From Rhizopus arrhizus (taxonomy: Eukaryota; Mucoromycota; Mucoromycetes; Mucorales; Rhizopodaceae): DNA of 64,000 nucleotides. The translations under genes and the position numbers were made by a program. The notes below the pieces were generated by a model, which made no database searches, was not told where the DNA came from, and saw nothing but the letters and a program-made list of their open reading frames with translations. The stretch covers positions 1,612,001-1,676,000 of the forward strand of contig JAKZZE010000011.1 of the NCBI GenBank assembly GCA_024220505.1, in the 5' to 3' direction. Below are positions 28,389-36,898 of the stretch, piece after piece; positions within the stretch are counted from its first letter, which is position 1, and the number at the start of each line of letters is the position of its first letter.

Positions 28389-28589
28389 AACCCTTCTTTG
28401 TCTGTCTCCTGCTGATCCCCCACGGAAGTAAAGCCATCAAAGTTCCTTACCGTTGGGTTGTGACAGTAGGTCAGCTAAGTTGTGGAAGTAAGCTGCCATT
28501 CTCATCTTTTTCTTTATCTTTTTTTTTGGAGTTTTTCTGTTTCTCAGGCTCCTTTTTTTGTACTTATTCTTTTTCTTTGTACTGGAAGA

Positions 28590-28617
28590 TGCAATAATGA
28601 CTTTTTAGTCGCCTGCA
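28590..28617 (+). other. Conserved 3' UTR hairpin of the LINE (unit A example)
   Basis: TGCA (28590-28593) pairs with TGCA (28614-28617), and GACT (28599-28602) with AGTC (28607-28610), loop TTTT. The same sequence occurs in units B to H. In the SINE copies the inner stem is GATT/AATC, a compensated change. It is the likely recognition structure for the ORF2 protein (inference). Confidence 0.7.
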
Positions 28618-28676
28618 ATATATCTTCGTTATTTAATAAAAACAAAATCTTTAACCTGAGCTAAGCGACCAGGTAT

Positions 28677-28750
28677 GTGGAGATAGTGCAAATGGTTAGA
28701 GCGTCTGCCTATCATTCGGGAGGTTGCATGTTCAACCCCTCGTATCCGCA
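28677..28750 (+). other. tRNA-like head of SINE copy 1
   Basis: The acceptor gtggaga pairs with tatccgc at six of seven positions. The D arm and an anticodon arm with the loop CTATCAT (anticodon ATC, Asp-like) can be drawn. The T stem (gcatg/cctcg) is largely unpaired. Box A is at 28684-28695 and box B at 28730-28738. It is degenerate for a working tRNA but suitable as a polymerase III promoter. Confidence 0.55.
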
Positions 28751-29117
28751 TATCTACCCTTTCCGCACTCTAACTGCATGTTCTGTTTCCGCGGTGCTTT
28801 AAGCACTGAATGATTTTGTCTTGCGTGTCGCGTTGAGCGGCAGCTTTGTATCTGTTCGCCTTCCTTCCCTCCATTGTTGTTTGGTGTTGTGCCGCTTGAT
28901 AACACCTGGTTTTAATGCCACAAGTTGCTTCGGTGGTATGAGGTGTTTGTTGATCGTTGTCTGTGCGTTGCCTGGATTCCCAGCCCCGGGATTAAAGAAG
29001 CACCGTTCTGTCTCTGCCTCAAGTCTTCGTCTATGGTTTCTGCTTCAAGATTGTAATTCGCTCCTTCCCCCATTCCCCCCTAATAACTTGTATGCTTTCC
29101 AGGATGTTCCTGTGGAT

Positions 29118-29145
29118 TGCAATAATGATTTGTTAATCGCCTGCA
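29118..29145 (+). other. 3' hairpin of SINE copy 1
   Basis: TGCA (29118-29121) with TGCA (29142-29145); GATT (29127-29130) with AATC (29135-29138). It is positioned as in the LINE, with a C:G to T:A exchange in the stem. Confidence 0.7.
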
Positions 29146-29389
29146 TATAATCCAATAAAATATAAAAATCTTTAACCTGAGCTAAGCGACCACCTTTCTT
29201 TCGCTCTTCCGACCGTTACACAAGGTAGACGACGCGTAATCAACTTTGAACCCGATTATCTCACCCAATACTATACATCCATCAACCGTTTTACTATCAA
29301 AAAATTCGCCTAATTTTTCTCTACAAGATATATTTTTTTCAAGTTCATAACTCCTTTTCTTGCAATTTTCGACATCTTCGACATTACCC

Positions 29390-30376
29390 ATGTCAACTAA
29401 TCCCGGTCTTAACATTTCACCCATCTCAACAGATGGCGTTGCAAATGTCGACATTTCCAATATTCCAAATATTCAAGAAACTTTACACTATTTGTTAAAC
29501 ACCGTTACTGCACTACAACAAGAAGTTTCGACACATGCTAGTGTCATTGCTGAACTTTCTGCTCTGCGCACTGAAAATGCGTCTTTAAAATCCAAAATTG
29601 CGACTTTAGAAGCGCAATTGGCTTCATCTTCTTCTCCTTCTGTCGCTTCTGCTGTTTCTGCCTCTGTTCCTGCTGCTAAACCAACTTCTTTGGCTGCACA
29701 AAATGTTTCGCCTGCTGTCCAAGCTACATACTCTGCTGTTGCTGCTCGTCCTGCTGTTCGTTCTCCATCTAAAAAGCGCAAATTGGCTGCTAGTCGCGCT
29801 TTCCAACCCATTGATCCCGATGCCCCACGCGGTTTTAAATACTTGTATCTCAATCGCAATCGTAAGTTAACTCGCTCTGAGATTCGAAGAAATCTTCGCT
29901 TGCTTGGTCTGGACTTGTCTCGTGTCCTCGATGTCTGTTTCCCTGGCCCCAAGGCTATTGGTCTTTTGGTCCATGTTCAGTATGTGCCAGAGGTGATCTC
30001 TCTGCTCGCTACTGCAAAGGTTCCGTTGGTTGACGGTTTTGATCCCCTGGATCCCGTCAACTTGGCTGATCCTGAGCTTCAGCACCTCTCCCTATCTGCA
30101 AAGGCGGATAAGTGTGCTGAACTTCACTACTCCCGCTGTTGTCGTGCTCTTTCTCGTCTTGGTGCTGGTCGTCCCCATTTGGTCGCCCCAGTAGGTAAGT
30201 ATTTCTCTTCCCATGGCTGGATCGATGACGACTCCTTGAGTCAGATTCTTTCTGAGCTTCCCCCCTCCTCTTTTGCTTCTCGTGGTCGTGACCCAGGCGC
30301 TGCTTTCCGTGGTGACACGGTCATGTCAGATGCTTTGGTCTCTGATTCCGCTAGTGCTGGATCACACTCATTATGA
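29390..30376 (+). CDS. LINE ORF1, unit B (second subtype)
   Basis: 328 residues from the ATG at 29390 (MSTNPGLNIS); the upstream extension uses a TTG. The coiled coil (LHYLLNTVTALQQEVSTHAS), the PSKKRKL signal and the RRM-like half are as in unit A. The linker is Ala/Ser/Val-rich and differs from the first subtype. By eye it differs from unit D's ORF1 by one residue (V or A before SDSAS near the end). Confidence 0.85.
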   Translation: MSTNPGLNISPISTDGVANVDISNIPNIQETLHYLLNTVTALQQEVSTHASVIAELSALRTENASLKSKIATLEAQLASSSSPSVASAVSASVPAAKPTSLAAQNVSPAVQATYSAVAARPAVRSPSKKRKLAASRAFQPIDPDAPRGFKYLYLNRNRKLTRSEIRRNLRLLGLDLSRVLDVCFPGPKAIGLLVHVQYVPEVISLLATAKVPLVDGFDPLDPVNLADPELQHLSLSAKADKCAELHYSRCCRALSRLGAGRPHLVAPVGKYFSSHGWIDDDSLSQILSELPPSSFASRGRDPGAAFRGDTVMSDALVSDSASAGSHSL

Positions 30377-30695
30377 GTGAGGTCCAACACCTTTCTATAA
30401 GCCTTTGGAACGCGAATGGTCTTCGGACCACGACCGTTCATGAGGTCTTGTCTCATTGTCTCTCCTCTACTCTCCTTTTCATCACCGAGACTTGGCTTCT
30501 TTCCCCTTCGCTCCTTCCTACTGACTGGATGCAGTATCATGTGTATGGTGTTCCTGTACCTTCGGCCAACCGTGGTTCGATGGGTGTTACTGCTCTGGTC
30601 TCTCCTTCTTGTCCCTTTCCTGTCTCTCAACTTCCTTCACCGAATCGGTATACCCTTTCGTTGAAGGTCGGACCCTTTCGCATTCATTGTTTGTA

Positions 30696-30909
30696 CAGTG
30701 GTTGGAATAATTGTTCGGATGTTTTGCAATTTTATACTTTTCGCTTTGTATCTCTGCAATCAGATAGGATAGAGCTACTTACAATACCTCATTAGAAAGC
30801 AACAGTTGTCATGTATAACATATAGAAATTTAAGGTTATGGGATTACTTCCATATATAGTAAGGTCAAATTGCGTCAAGCATATGCATTCGAACAATTTT
30901 TCCAACTCA
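30696..30909 (+). repeat. Left terminal inverted repeat of Tc1-e
   Basis: Matches 32131-32342 inverted. It contains ATACCTCATTAGAAAGC (30784-30800), also found in Tc1-b's repeat in slightly changed form. Confidence 0.85.
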
Positions 30910-31084
30910 ATGCATTCTATAATGATGATATCATTGGCGTTTCTGACGTCACAAATACAGCATTACAAAATGACGTAATAATGAAATAGCGCTTTTGCTT
31001 TTAGTCAGAGCTTAAAATATATAAATAAGGCTGGATTTTGCAGTGTTTCCCTTCTATCTTGTACAGCCTATACTTCTTTATATC

Positions 31085-32116
31085 ATGGTACACCTTTTAT
31101 CTCGTAGCAAGCAAGAAAGCATCCGGTCGTTGTTGAAAAAGGGTTTATCATACTCAGAAATCATGAAACGAGTTCCAGGAGTATCAAGGTCCACTTTGAG
31201 CAAGTACAAGAACTTGTATGCACCTAAACGTACTCGAGGTCATGCTGGTAGAAAGACTACTATAAGCTCAACGACAAAGAATTACTTGAAGAGAGAACTT
31301 ATAAATGGTTCACTTCAAACAGCAAAGAGCGTATGGTCATATTTAAACAGTATTGGCTATAAGATAGGCTATTTTGGTACAGTAAAAATGCTTCACAACA
31401 TGGGTTTCAGTACCCAAATTAAGAAGAAAAAACCTCTCCTCAAAAAATCACACATGGAAGCTAGACTAAAATGGGCTAAAGCTCACAAAGATTGGACAGA
31501 AGATGACTGGAGGCGTATGGTGTTCTCTGATGAGACCAAGATTAATGTTTGGGGCTCGGATGGTTGTAAATACTTTTGGAGAAGACCTGGTGACAAATTA
31601 CAACTTCATGATCTTGACCTTACAGTCAAAGGAGGAGCTGGCAGTGTGATGCTTTGGGGTTGTATGACATGGGATGGTCCTGGATATGCCTGCGCAATTG
31701 AGGACGGTACTATGAAGGCATCAGATTATGTTCATATCCTGTCAACTACACTGATGGACAGTCTGAACTACTATGGCTACAAGCAGGAGGCTATCTATTT
31801 TCAACAAGATAACGATCCTAAGCACACATTGAAGCTTTCTCGTGCTTGGTTTAAAGAAAATGCGTTTAAAGAAGAGCACACCTTCAATTGGCCAGCTCAA
31901 AGTCCTGATTTGAATCCTATAGAGCATCTCTGGCACCATCTAAAGTTGAGACTGAGTTTGTACGAAGGTAGGGCTAAAGGAGTGCATGATCTCTCGTCTA
32001 GAACCGAGAAAGAATGGAACTCTTTTACCAGAGAGCAATGCCAAGCATATATCAAGAGTATGCCAGCTCGTTGTAGAGCAGTCATTAAAGCTAAAGGCGG
32101 TTATACACGATATTAA
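31085..32116 (+). CDS. Tc1-like transposase, DD37E
   Basis: 343 residues from the ATG at 31085 (MVHLLSRSKQ); the longer frame to 31043 starts with GTG. The helix-turn-helix region is LSYSEIMKRVPGVSRSTLSK, followed by a GRKTTIS hook and a second DNA-binding part. The DDE residues are D in VFSDETKINVW, D in YFQQDNDPKH and E in SPDLNPIEHLW, 37 residues apart. It is uninterrupted and closely similar to the transposases of Tc1-a and Tc1-d. It acts on Tc1-e termini. Confidence 0.93.
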   Translation: MVHLLSRSKQESIRSLLKKGLSYSEIMKRVPGVSRSTLSKYKNLYAPKRTRGHAGRKTTISSTTKNYLKRELINGSLQTAKSVWSYLNSIGYKIGYFGTVKMLHNMGFSTQIKKKKPLLKKSHMEARLKWAKAHKDWTEDDWRRMVFSDETKINVWGSDGCKYFWRRPGDKLQLHDLDLTVKGGAGSVMLWGCMTWDGPGYACAIEDGTMKASDYVHILSTTLMDSLNYYGYKQEAIYFQQDNDPKHTLKLSRAWFKENAFKEEHTFNWPAQSPDLNPIEHLWHHLKLRLSLYEGRAKGVHDLSSRTEKEWNSFTREQCQAYIKSMPARCRAVIKAKGGYTRY

Positions 32117-32130
32117 ATAAAAGATGATTC

Positions 32131-32342
32131 AGTTGGAAAAATTGTTCGAATGCATATGCTTGACGCAATTTGACCTTACTATATATGGAAGTAATCCCAT
32201 AACCTTAAATTTTTATATGTTATACATGACAACTGTTGCTTTCTAATGAGGTATTGTAAGTAGCTCTATCCTATCTGATTGCAGAGATACAAAGCGAAAA
32301 GTATAAAATTGCAAAACATCCGAACAATTATTCCAACAACTG
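32131..32342 (-). repeat. Right terminal inverted repeat of Tc1-e
   Basis: Partner of 30696-30909. The inner motif is at 32133-32152 and the outer at 32317-32336. Confidence 0.85.
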
Positions 32343-35300
32343 TATGTCCCTCCTCCTCTTTCCAACTCTGATTTCATTAATGTGCTTTCCTCCATCCCCT
32401 CTTTACCCAATACTTTTATTTGTGGCGACTTTAATGCTCGTCTTGGCGACCTCACTGGTGATGCATTGGTCTCTCCTCGTGGTGCTGCTATGGCTCGCTG
32501 GCTAGCTGATCGCTCCTTGACCGTTCTGAACGGCCCACTGGCTCATGGTATTCCTACCTGGGTCGGGTTTCGTGATGATCGAGAGATGAGTAGCATCATT
32601 GACATGTTTTTAACAAACGCGTCATTGATGTCTCCTCGCCTTGACATCGCGTCTGACTTGTCTCTTGGTTCTGACCATCGTCTGCTTACGCTCTCATTCT
32701 CATTTGCTCTGTCAAGTGCCTCTGAGTCTTTATCTGATATACCTAATGCTACCATTCATCCTCGTCGACTATGGAACTTGTCTCGCCTTGGTGAACCTGA
32801 TCCATGTCAGCTGTATCAAGATACTTTTCGTTCGTCCTCTGCTCCTTTGCTTTCTCAACTGAAAAGGTTGGTTCAACACCCTCCTTCTTCACGTCCGCCT
32901 ATTGACGACCTCAACGCGTCGCTCAACTCAATCATCTACCGTTCTCTTGACTCTTCTGTCGGTGATCGTCCGCCTCGTCCATCCCATTGGAAAAAGTACT
33001 GGACACAACAACTCCAAGATGCTGCTGACTTCCGCAACAGGTGCTACCGTAGATGGCGTCGTGCCTTTGGCATTGACAAAGCCTATTGGTGGCATCAACA
33101 TCAACAAGCAAATGTTTCTTTTCGTCAAGCTGTTGCCAATGCCAAACGTCTCTCTTGGCAAGCATTTTGCAAGTCTCTTGAGTCTGACTTTACGAAAGCC
33201 ATCTCTAAAGTAAAACAACTCAAACGTCGTCACCTCACCTCATCATCATTCACTCATCCTGATGGTCCGGCTACGGCAGTGGAAGTAATGGCTCGTCACT
33301 TGGCTTCTGTTTATGATGGTCACTTGCTTCCATCTGTCCGTCCGCCTGCTCCTCCTGATCCGTCTTCTCTTGGTTTGCCCTTTGGTCCTCCTGGTTCGTC
33401 TCCTTTGGTTGTCTCCCCTGGTGCTGCTACTCATACTTCTATGTCTAATACTCATTCCACTCATTTCAACACTTCAATATTCTCGCCTGCAACATTGGCT
33501 TCACTTATCGGTCAACTGCCTACGCGCAAAGCTCCTGGTGCTGATCACATCAAGGCCGAGATGCTCAAGCCGATCAGTACTGACCTGTCGTTCATTCTTT
33601 CCTGGTTCTTCACTCTATGCTGGCAATGGTCCTATGTTCCTTCTCTCTGGCGACATGCTCAAGTCTATCCTATCTTCAAGAAAGGTGATTCATCACTTCC
33701 CTCAAACTACCGTCCAATATCACTTACATCTATATTCCGCAAGCTACTTGAGCTGTCGCTCTCTCCATGGTTGTCCTCTGTCTCTCCTCCCCTTGACCTC
33801 GCTCAAGGTGGTTTCCGTCCTCGTCGATCTGCTCTAGATCAGGCTCTCTGTCTTCATGAGCTAATACAATCGTACTACCGTCGCTCCCATCGGTTTCCTG
33901 TGGTGGCATTCCTGGATATCAAGTCGGCCTACGATACTGTCGACCGGCGAGTTATCTGGGATGCTCTCTCTCGCTCTGGTGCGTCAAGTCCGTTCCTGTC
34001 TCTCTTGGTCCATCTGTTTGATGATGTCTCGGTGTCTGTCTTGGTGTCAAACCATTCTTCTGCTGCTTTCTCTCCTGTCACCGGTGTCTTGCAAGGTTCT
34101 GTTCTCAGTCCTCACTTGTACTCGGTGTACATCAACACTCTACCCTCCTTACTTCGTCAAGTCGCTGCTCCTGCCACCCATTTGGTTCCCTCCTCTGGTC
34201 GCTCCGATGCTGGTATGGTCCCAGTGAACTCTCTCCTCTTTGCTGACGATGTCGCAGTCATTGGCTCGGCAAAGTCAGTCAAAGAGATGCTCAAGCTTTG
34301 CGAACAACATTCACTGTCTCTGGGTTATCGATGGAACCCAACAAAATGTGCGGTGCTCAACCATCCACCATTGTCATCTTCTTCGTCTTCCTCTGATCGC
34401 CTCCAGTTGTACGGTACTCCTCTGCCTTTGGTGGATCAGTTCGTATATCTTGGAGTGCCCTTCGTCAAGTCTGGTCTCTCTGCTCCTTCTTTGGTTTCTC
34501 TCCGGTCTCCTGGTGTCATCAAGGTTATGGCTATCCTGAACAAGATTGGTGTCAATCGTCAAGGTTTCTCTCTTTTGCTCTGCTCACGCATCTATGCCAC
34601 CTTTGTTCGCCCGAAGTTTGAGTATGGCCTAGCCATATCTCGGCTGACGGCAACTGATCTCAAGTCTATAGAAGGTTTACAAGATCGCTGCCTTCGTCTC
34701 TTGGTTGGTGGTCATCGAATCTCTTCCACCATTATCATCAAGCATCTCACTACCTTGCCATCTATGCGCCATCGTGTAGATGTGCTTACAACTCGTTTCT
34801 GCCTTCGTGCCCGTTCTCTTCCTGCTTCTTGCCTGCTATCTCTGCTATCGTCAACGCTGCCTGTCTCTCGAATCAAGATTCATCTTGAAAAGAATCCGCT
34901 TTTCTTGACTTTGCCTTCTCCTCCTCCGTCCTCCGATGCTCGGCTCAAGACCTTCTTTCGCCAGTATCGTGAGCGTCAAGTCATCTCTCTGGTCACCTCC
35001 ACTACCCAGGTTCTCCTACGCGCATGTCGCCCTGCTCTGGTGGTTGATCCCGTCTTATACGTTCCTGCTACTCGTGCAGAACGCTCTCTCTTGGTTCGTT
35101 GGCGTCTTGGCTGGCTGCCAGGTAAGCCTGAAGACTGTCCTTGTGGACGTGATCGTCGCTCTCGTCGTCACTTTCTCGAGTGTGATTTGATCCCGTCTTT
35201 CCTTTGGTCTGACCTTCCTCGCTGTCCTCCTGGGTCCTACCCTATAGACTTTGCTCTTTCCTCGTTGCCTCTTGGTCGCTCAGCTCGCTGTCCTCCTTGG

Positions 35301-35893
35301 TGGTCATCTCTCTTGTTGATGCTCTGGCATATACAACGTCTGTGCCGTCCTGATAGCTTCTATGCTATTGACTCTTGTCCTGGTGCCTCTTGGTATTCTA
35401 GCTCTTCTCGTAACTCTGACTGAAACCCTTCTTTGTCTGTCTCCTGCTGATCCCCCACGGAAGTAAAGCCATCAAAGTTCCTTACCGTTGGGTTGTGACA
35501 GTAGGTCAGCTAAGTTGTGGAAGTAGGCAGTCAATCTGATCTTTTACTTTATCTTTTTTTTGGAGTTTTTCTGTTTCTCAGGCTCCTTTTTTTGTACTTA
35601 TTCTTATTCTTTGTACTTGAAGATGCAATAATGACTTTTTAGTCGCCTGCAATATATCTTCGTTATTTAATAAAAACAAAATCTTTAACCTGAGCTAAGC
35701 GACCACCTTTCTTTCGCTCTTCCGACCGTTACATAAGGTATAGTACGCGTAATCAACTTTGAACTCAAATATCTCTGCGAATACGATACATCCATCCACC
35801 GTTTTAACACCAAAATAATCGTCGTATTTTTCTCTACAAACTATATTTTTTTCAACTCGATTGCTGTATTTTTCACCATTTTCGACATTTCCC

Positions 35894-36898
35894 ATGTCTC
35901 AACAATCTGGCTCCCCCATTTCGCTCATCTCGCAAGATGGAGTGGCAAATGTCAACATTCCAAACCCTTCTGACATGCAACAAGCTTTGCAATATTTATT
36001 GCACAACTTCCAAACCCTCCAGCAACGTGTTTCAACACACGATGACTTGTTTGCTGAACTGACTGCTTTACGCAGTGAAAATGCTACTTTGAAGGCGAAA
36101 ATCGCCTCACTCGAATCTCAACTTTCCGCTGGCGCTGACGTCAACAGTTCTTCCGCTTTTTCCTCTTTGGCTTCCGACCCGGTTACCATACGTGCACCCC
36201 AAGATGCACCCCAAACGAACAATGCAACCTATAGTTCTATTGCTGCCAAGGCTGCTGCTACTACTGCTACTACTACCCGTCGCCCACCTAGCAAGAAGCG
36301 AAAGCTTGCTGCTAGTCGTCCATTCCAACCAGTTGACCCTTCTGCTCCTCGTGGTTTTGAATACCTGTACCTGCATCGAAACCGCAAGCTGTCCCGTGCT
36401 GAAATTAGACGCAACCTGCGTTTACTTGGTCTTGATCTTTCCCGTGTCTTGGACATCTGCTTCCCTGGCCCAAAGGCCATTGGTCTCTTGGTCCACGTTC
36501 TTTATAAAGAAGAGGTGATCTCTCTTCTCTCTGCTGCCAAGGTTCCGTTGGTTGATGGTTTTGATCCTCTGGATCCTATCAACTTGGCGGATCCTGAGCT
36601 CCAGCATCTTTCGTCGGCTGACAAGGCTAATGAATGTGCTGAGCTCCAGTTCACTCGCTGCTCCCGTGCTCTCTCTCGTCTTGGTGCTGGCCGTGCTCAC
36701 CTAGTGGGTCCCGTAGGTAAGTACTTTTGTTCTAAGGGTTGGCTTGATGACGACTCTTTGAGTCAGATTCTGTCCTCCCTTCCCCCTTCCTCTTTTGCTT
36801 CTCGTGGTCGTGACCCAGGCGCTGCTTTCCGTGGTGACACGGTCATGTCAGATGCTTTGGTCTCTGATTCCGCTAGTGCTGGATCACACTCATTATGA
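35894..36898 (+). CDS. LINE ORF1, unit C
   Basis: 334 residues from the ATG at 35894. It has the MSQQSGSPIS start and a coiled coil of the IPNPSDMQQALQYLL type, distinct from unit A. The PPSKKRKL signal and RRM-like half are conserved. The stop overlaps the ORF2 ATG. Confidence 0.85.
   Translation: MSQQSGSPISLISQDGVANVNIPNPSDMQQALQYLLHNFQTLQQRVSTHDDLFAELTALRSENATLKAKIASLESQLSAGADVNSSSAFSSLASDPVTIRAPQDAPQTNNATYSSIAAKAAATTATTTRRPPSKKRKLAASRPFQPVDPSAPRGFEYLYLHRNRKLSRAEIRRNLRLLGLDLSRVLDICFPGPKAIGLLVHVLYKEEVISLLSAAKVPLVDGFDPLDPINLADPELQHLSSADKANECAELQFTRCSRALSRLGAGRAHLVGPVGKYFCSKGWLDDDSLSQILSSLPPSSFASRGRDPGAAFRGDTVMSDALVSDSASAGSHSL

Larger units (their letters stand above)
23816..28655 (+). mobile_element. 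tRNA-Ile-targeted LINE, unit A (both ORFs open)
   Basis: A full-length 4840-bp unit: 5' leader 188 bp, ORF1, ORF2 overlapping by ATGA, and a 267-bp 3' UTR with AATAAA but no poly(A) tail, ending TCTTTAAC directly before the target copy. The first 35 bases (cctttctttcgctcttccga...) are the same in all full units. The 3' UTR carries the hairpin at 28590-28617. It is the LINE unit closest to the intact tRNA. Its ORF1 coiled coil is of the unit B/D type while the flanks are of the C/E/G type, so the unit is a mosaic. Confidence 0.93.
28672..29176 (+). mobile_element. SINE-like element with tRNA-like head, copy 1
   Basis: A 505-bp element between two target copies, without an ORF. The head (28677-28750) is tRNA-like with box A (TAGTGCAAATGG) and box B (GTTCAACCC), so it could be transcribed by RNA polymerase III. 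The body (about 28760-29100) is unlike the LINE. The tail is LINE-like: TGCAATAATGATT..TTAATCGCCTGCA hairpin, AATAAAA, and the terminus ATCTTTAAC, directly before the tRNA target. Shared tail and identical target site argue that the LINE machinery mobilises it. Copy 2 at 62382-62886 has the same length. Confidence 0.82.
30696..32342 (+). mobile_element. Tc1-like transposon (Tc1-e), apparently intact
   Basis: A 1647-bp element with TA at 30694-30695 and 32343-32344. Its ends are CAGTGGTTGGAATAATTG and, inverted, CAGTTGTTGGAATAATTG. The inverted repeats are about 212 bp (30696-30909, 32131-32342). The outer motif TTGGAATAATTGTTCGGATG is repeated inverted at the inner end (30886-30905). The other LINE units provide filled-versus-empty comparisons of the same site. 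It has an open transposase gene and could be autonomous. Confidence 0.92.
30373..35423 (+). pseudogene. LINE ORF2, unit B, split by Tc1-e
   Basis: The pieces are 30373-30695 and 32345-35423. With Tc1-e and one TA removed the frame is continuous for 1133 codons (IHCLY|VPPPLSNS). Domains are as in unit A: endonuclease, reverse transcriptase with FADD, CPCG...HFLEC finger. The linker is of type 2 (SVRPPAPPDPSSLGLPFGPP) and the RT end of type 2 (NPTKCAVLNHPPLSS). It cannot be read through as it stands. Confidence 0.9.
29193..35689 (+). mobile_element. LINE unit B, interrupted by Tc1-e
   Basis: Full-length LINE of the second 5' subtype: a leader with gtagacgacgcg instead of gtatagtacgcg, and a different ORF1 N-terminus. 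It contains the Tc1-e insertion at 30696-32342 in the endonuclease part of ORF2. Without Tc1-e and one TA, both ORFs are open, so the unit was intact when Tc1-e arrived. Its 5' 1.1 kb is nearly identical to unit D. Confidence 0.92.

Noticed and set aside
28471..28489. A piece of the LINE 3' UTR (ggtcagctaagttgtgg) resembling the tRNA-Ile 5' end
   Set aside because: Only short shared words (agctaag) occur and the alignment needs gaps; likely chance, though it could be tested as a homing sequence.
28677..28750. A functional tRNA gene between units A and B
   Set aside because: The T stem hardly pairs, the sequence is embedded in a 505-bp element with LINE-like tail, and a second copy has the same position in its element.
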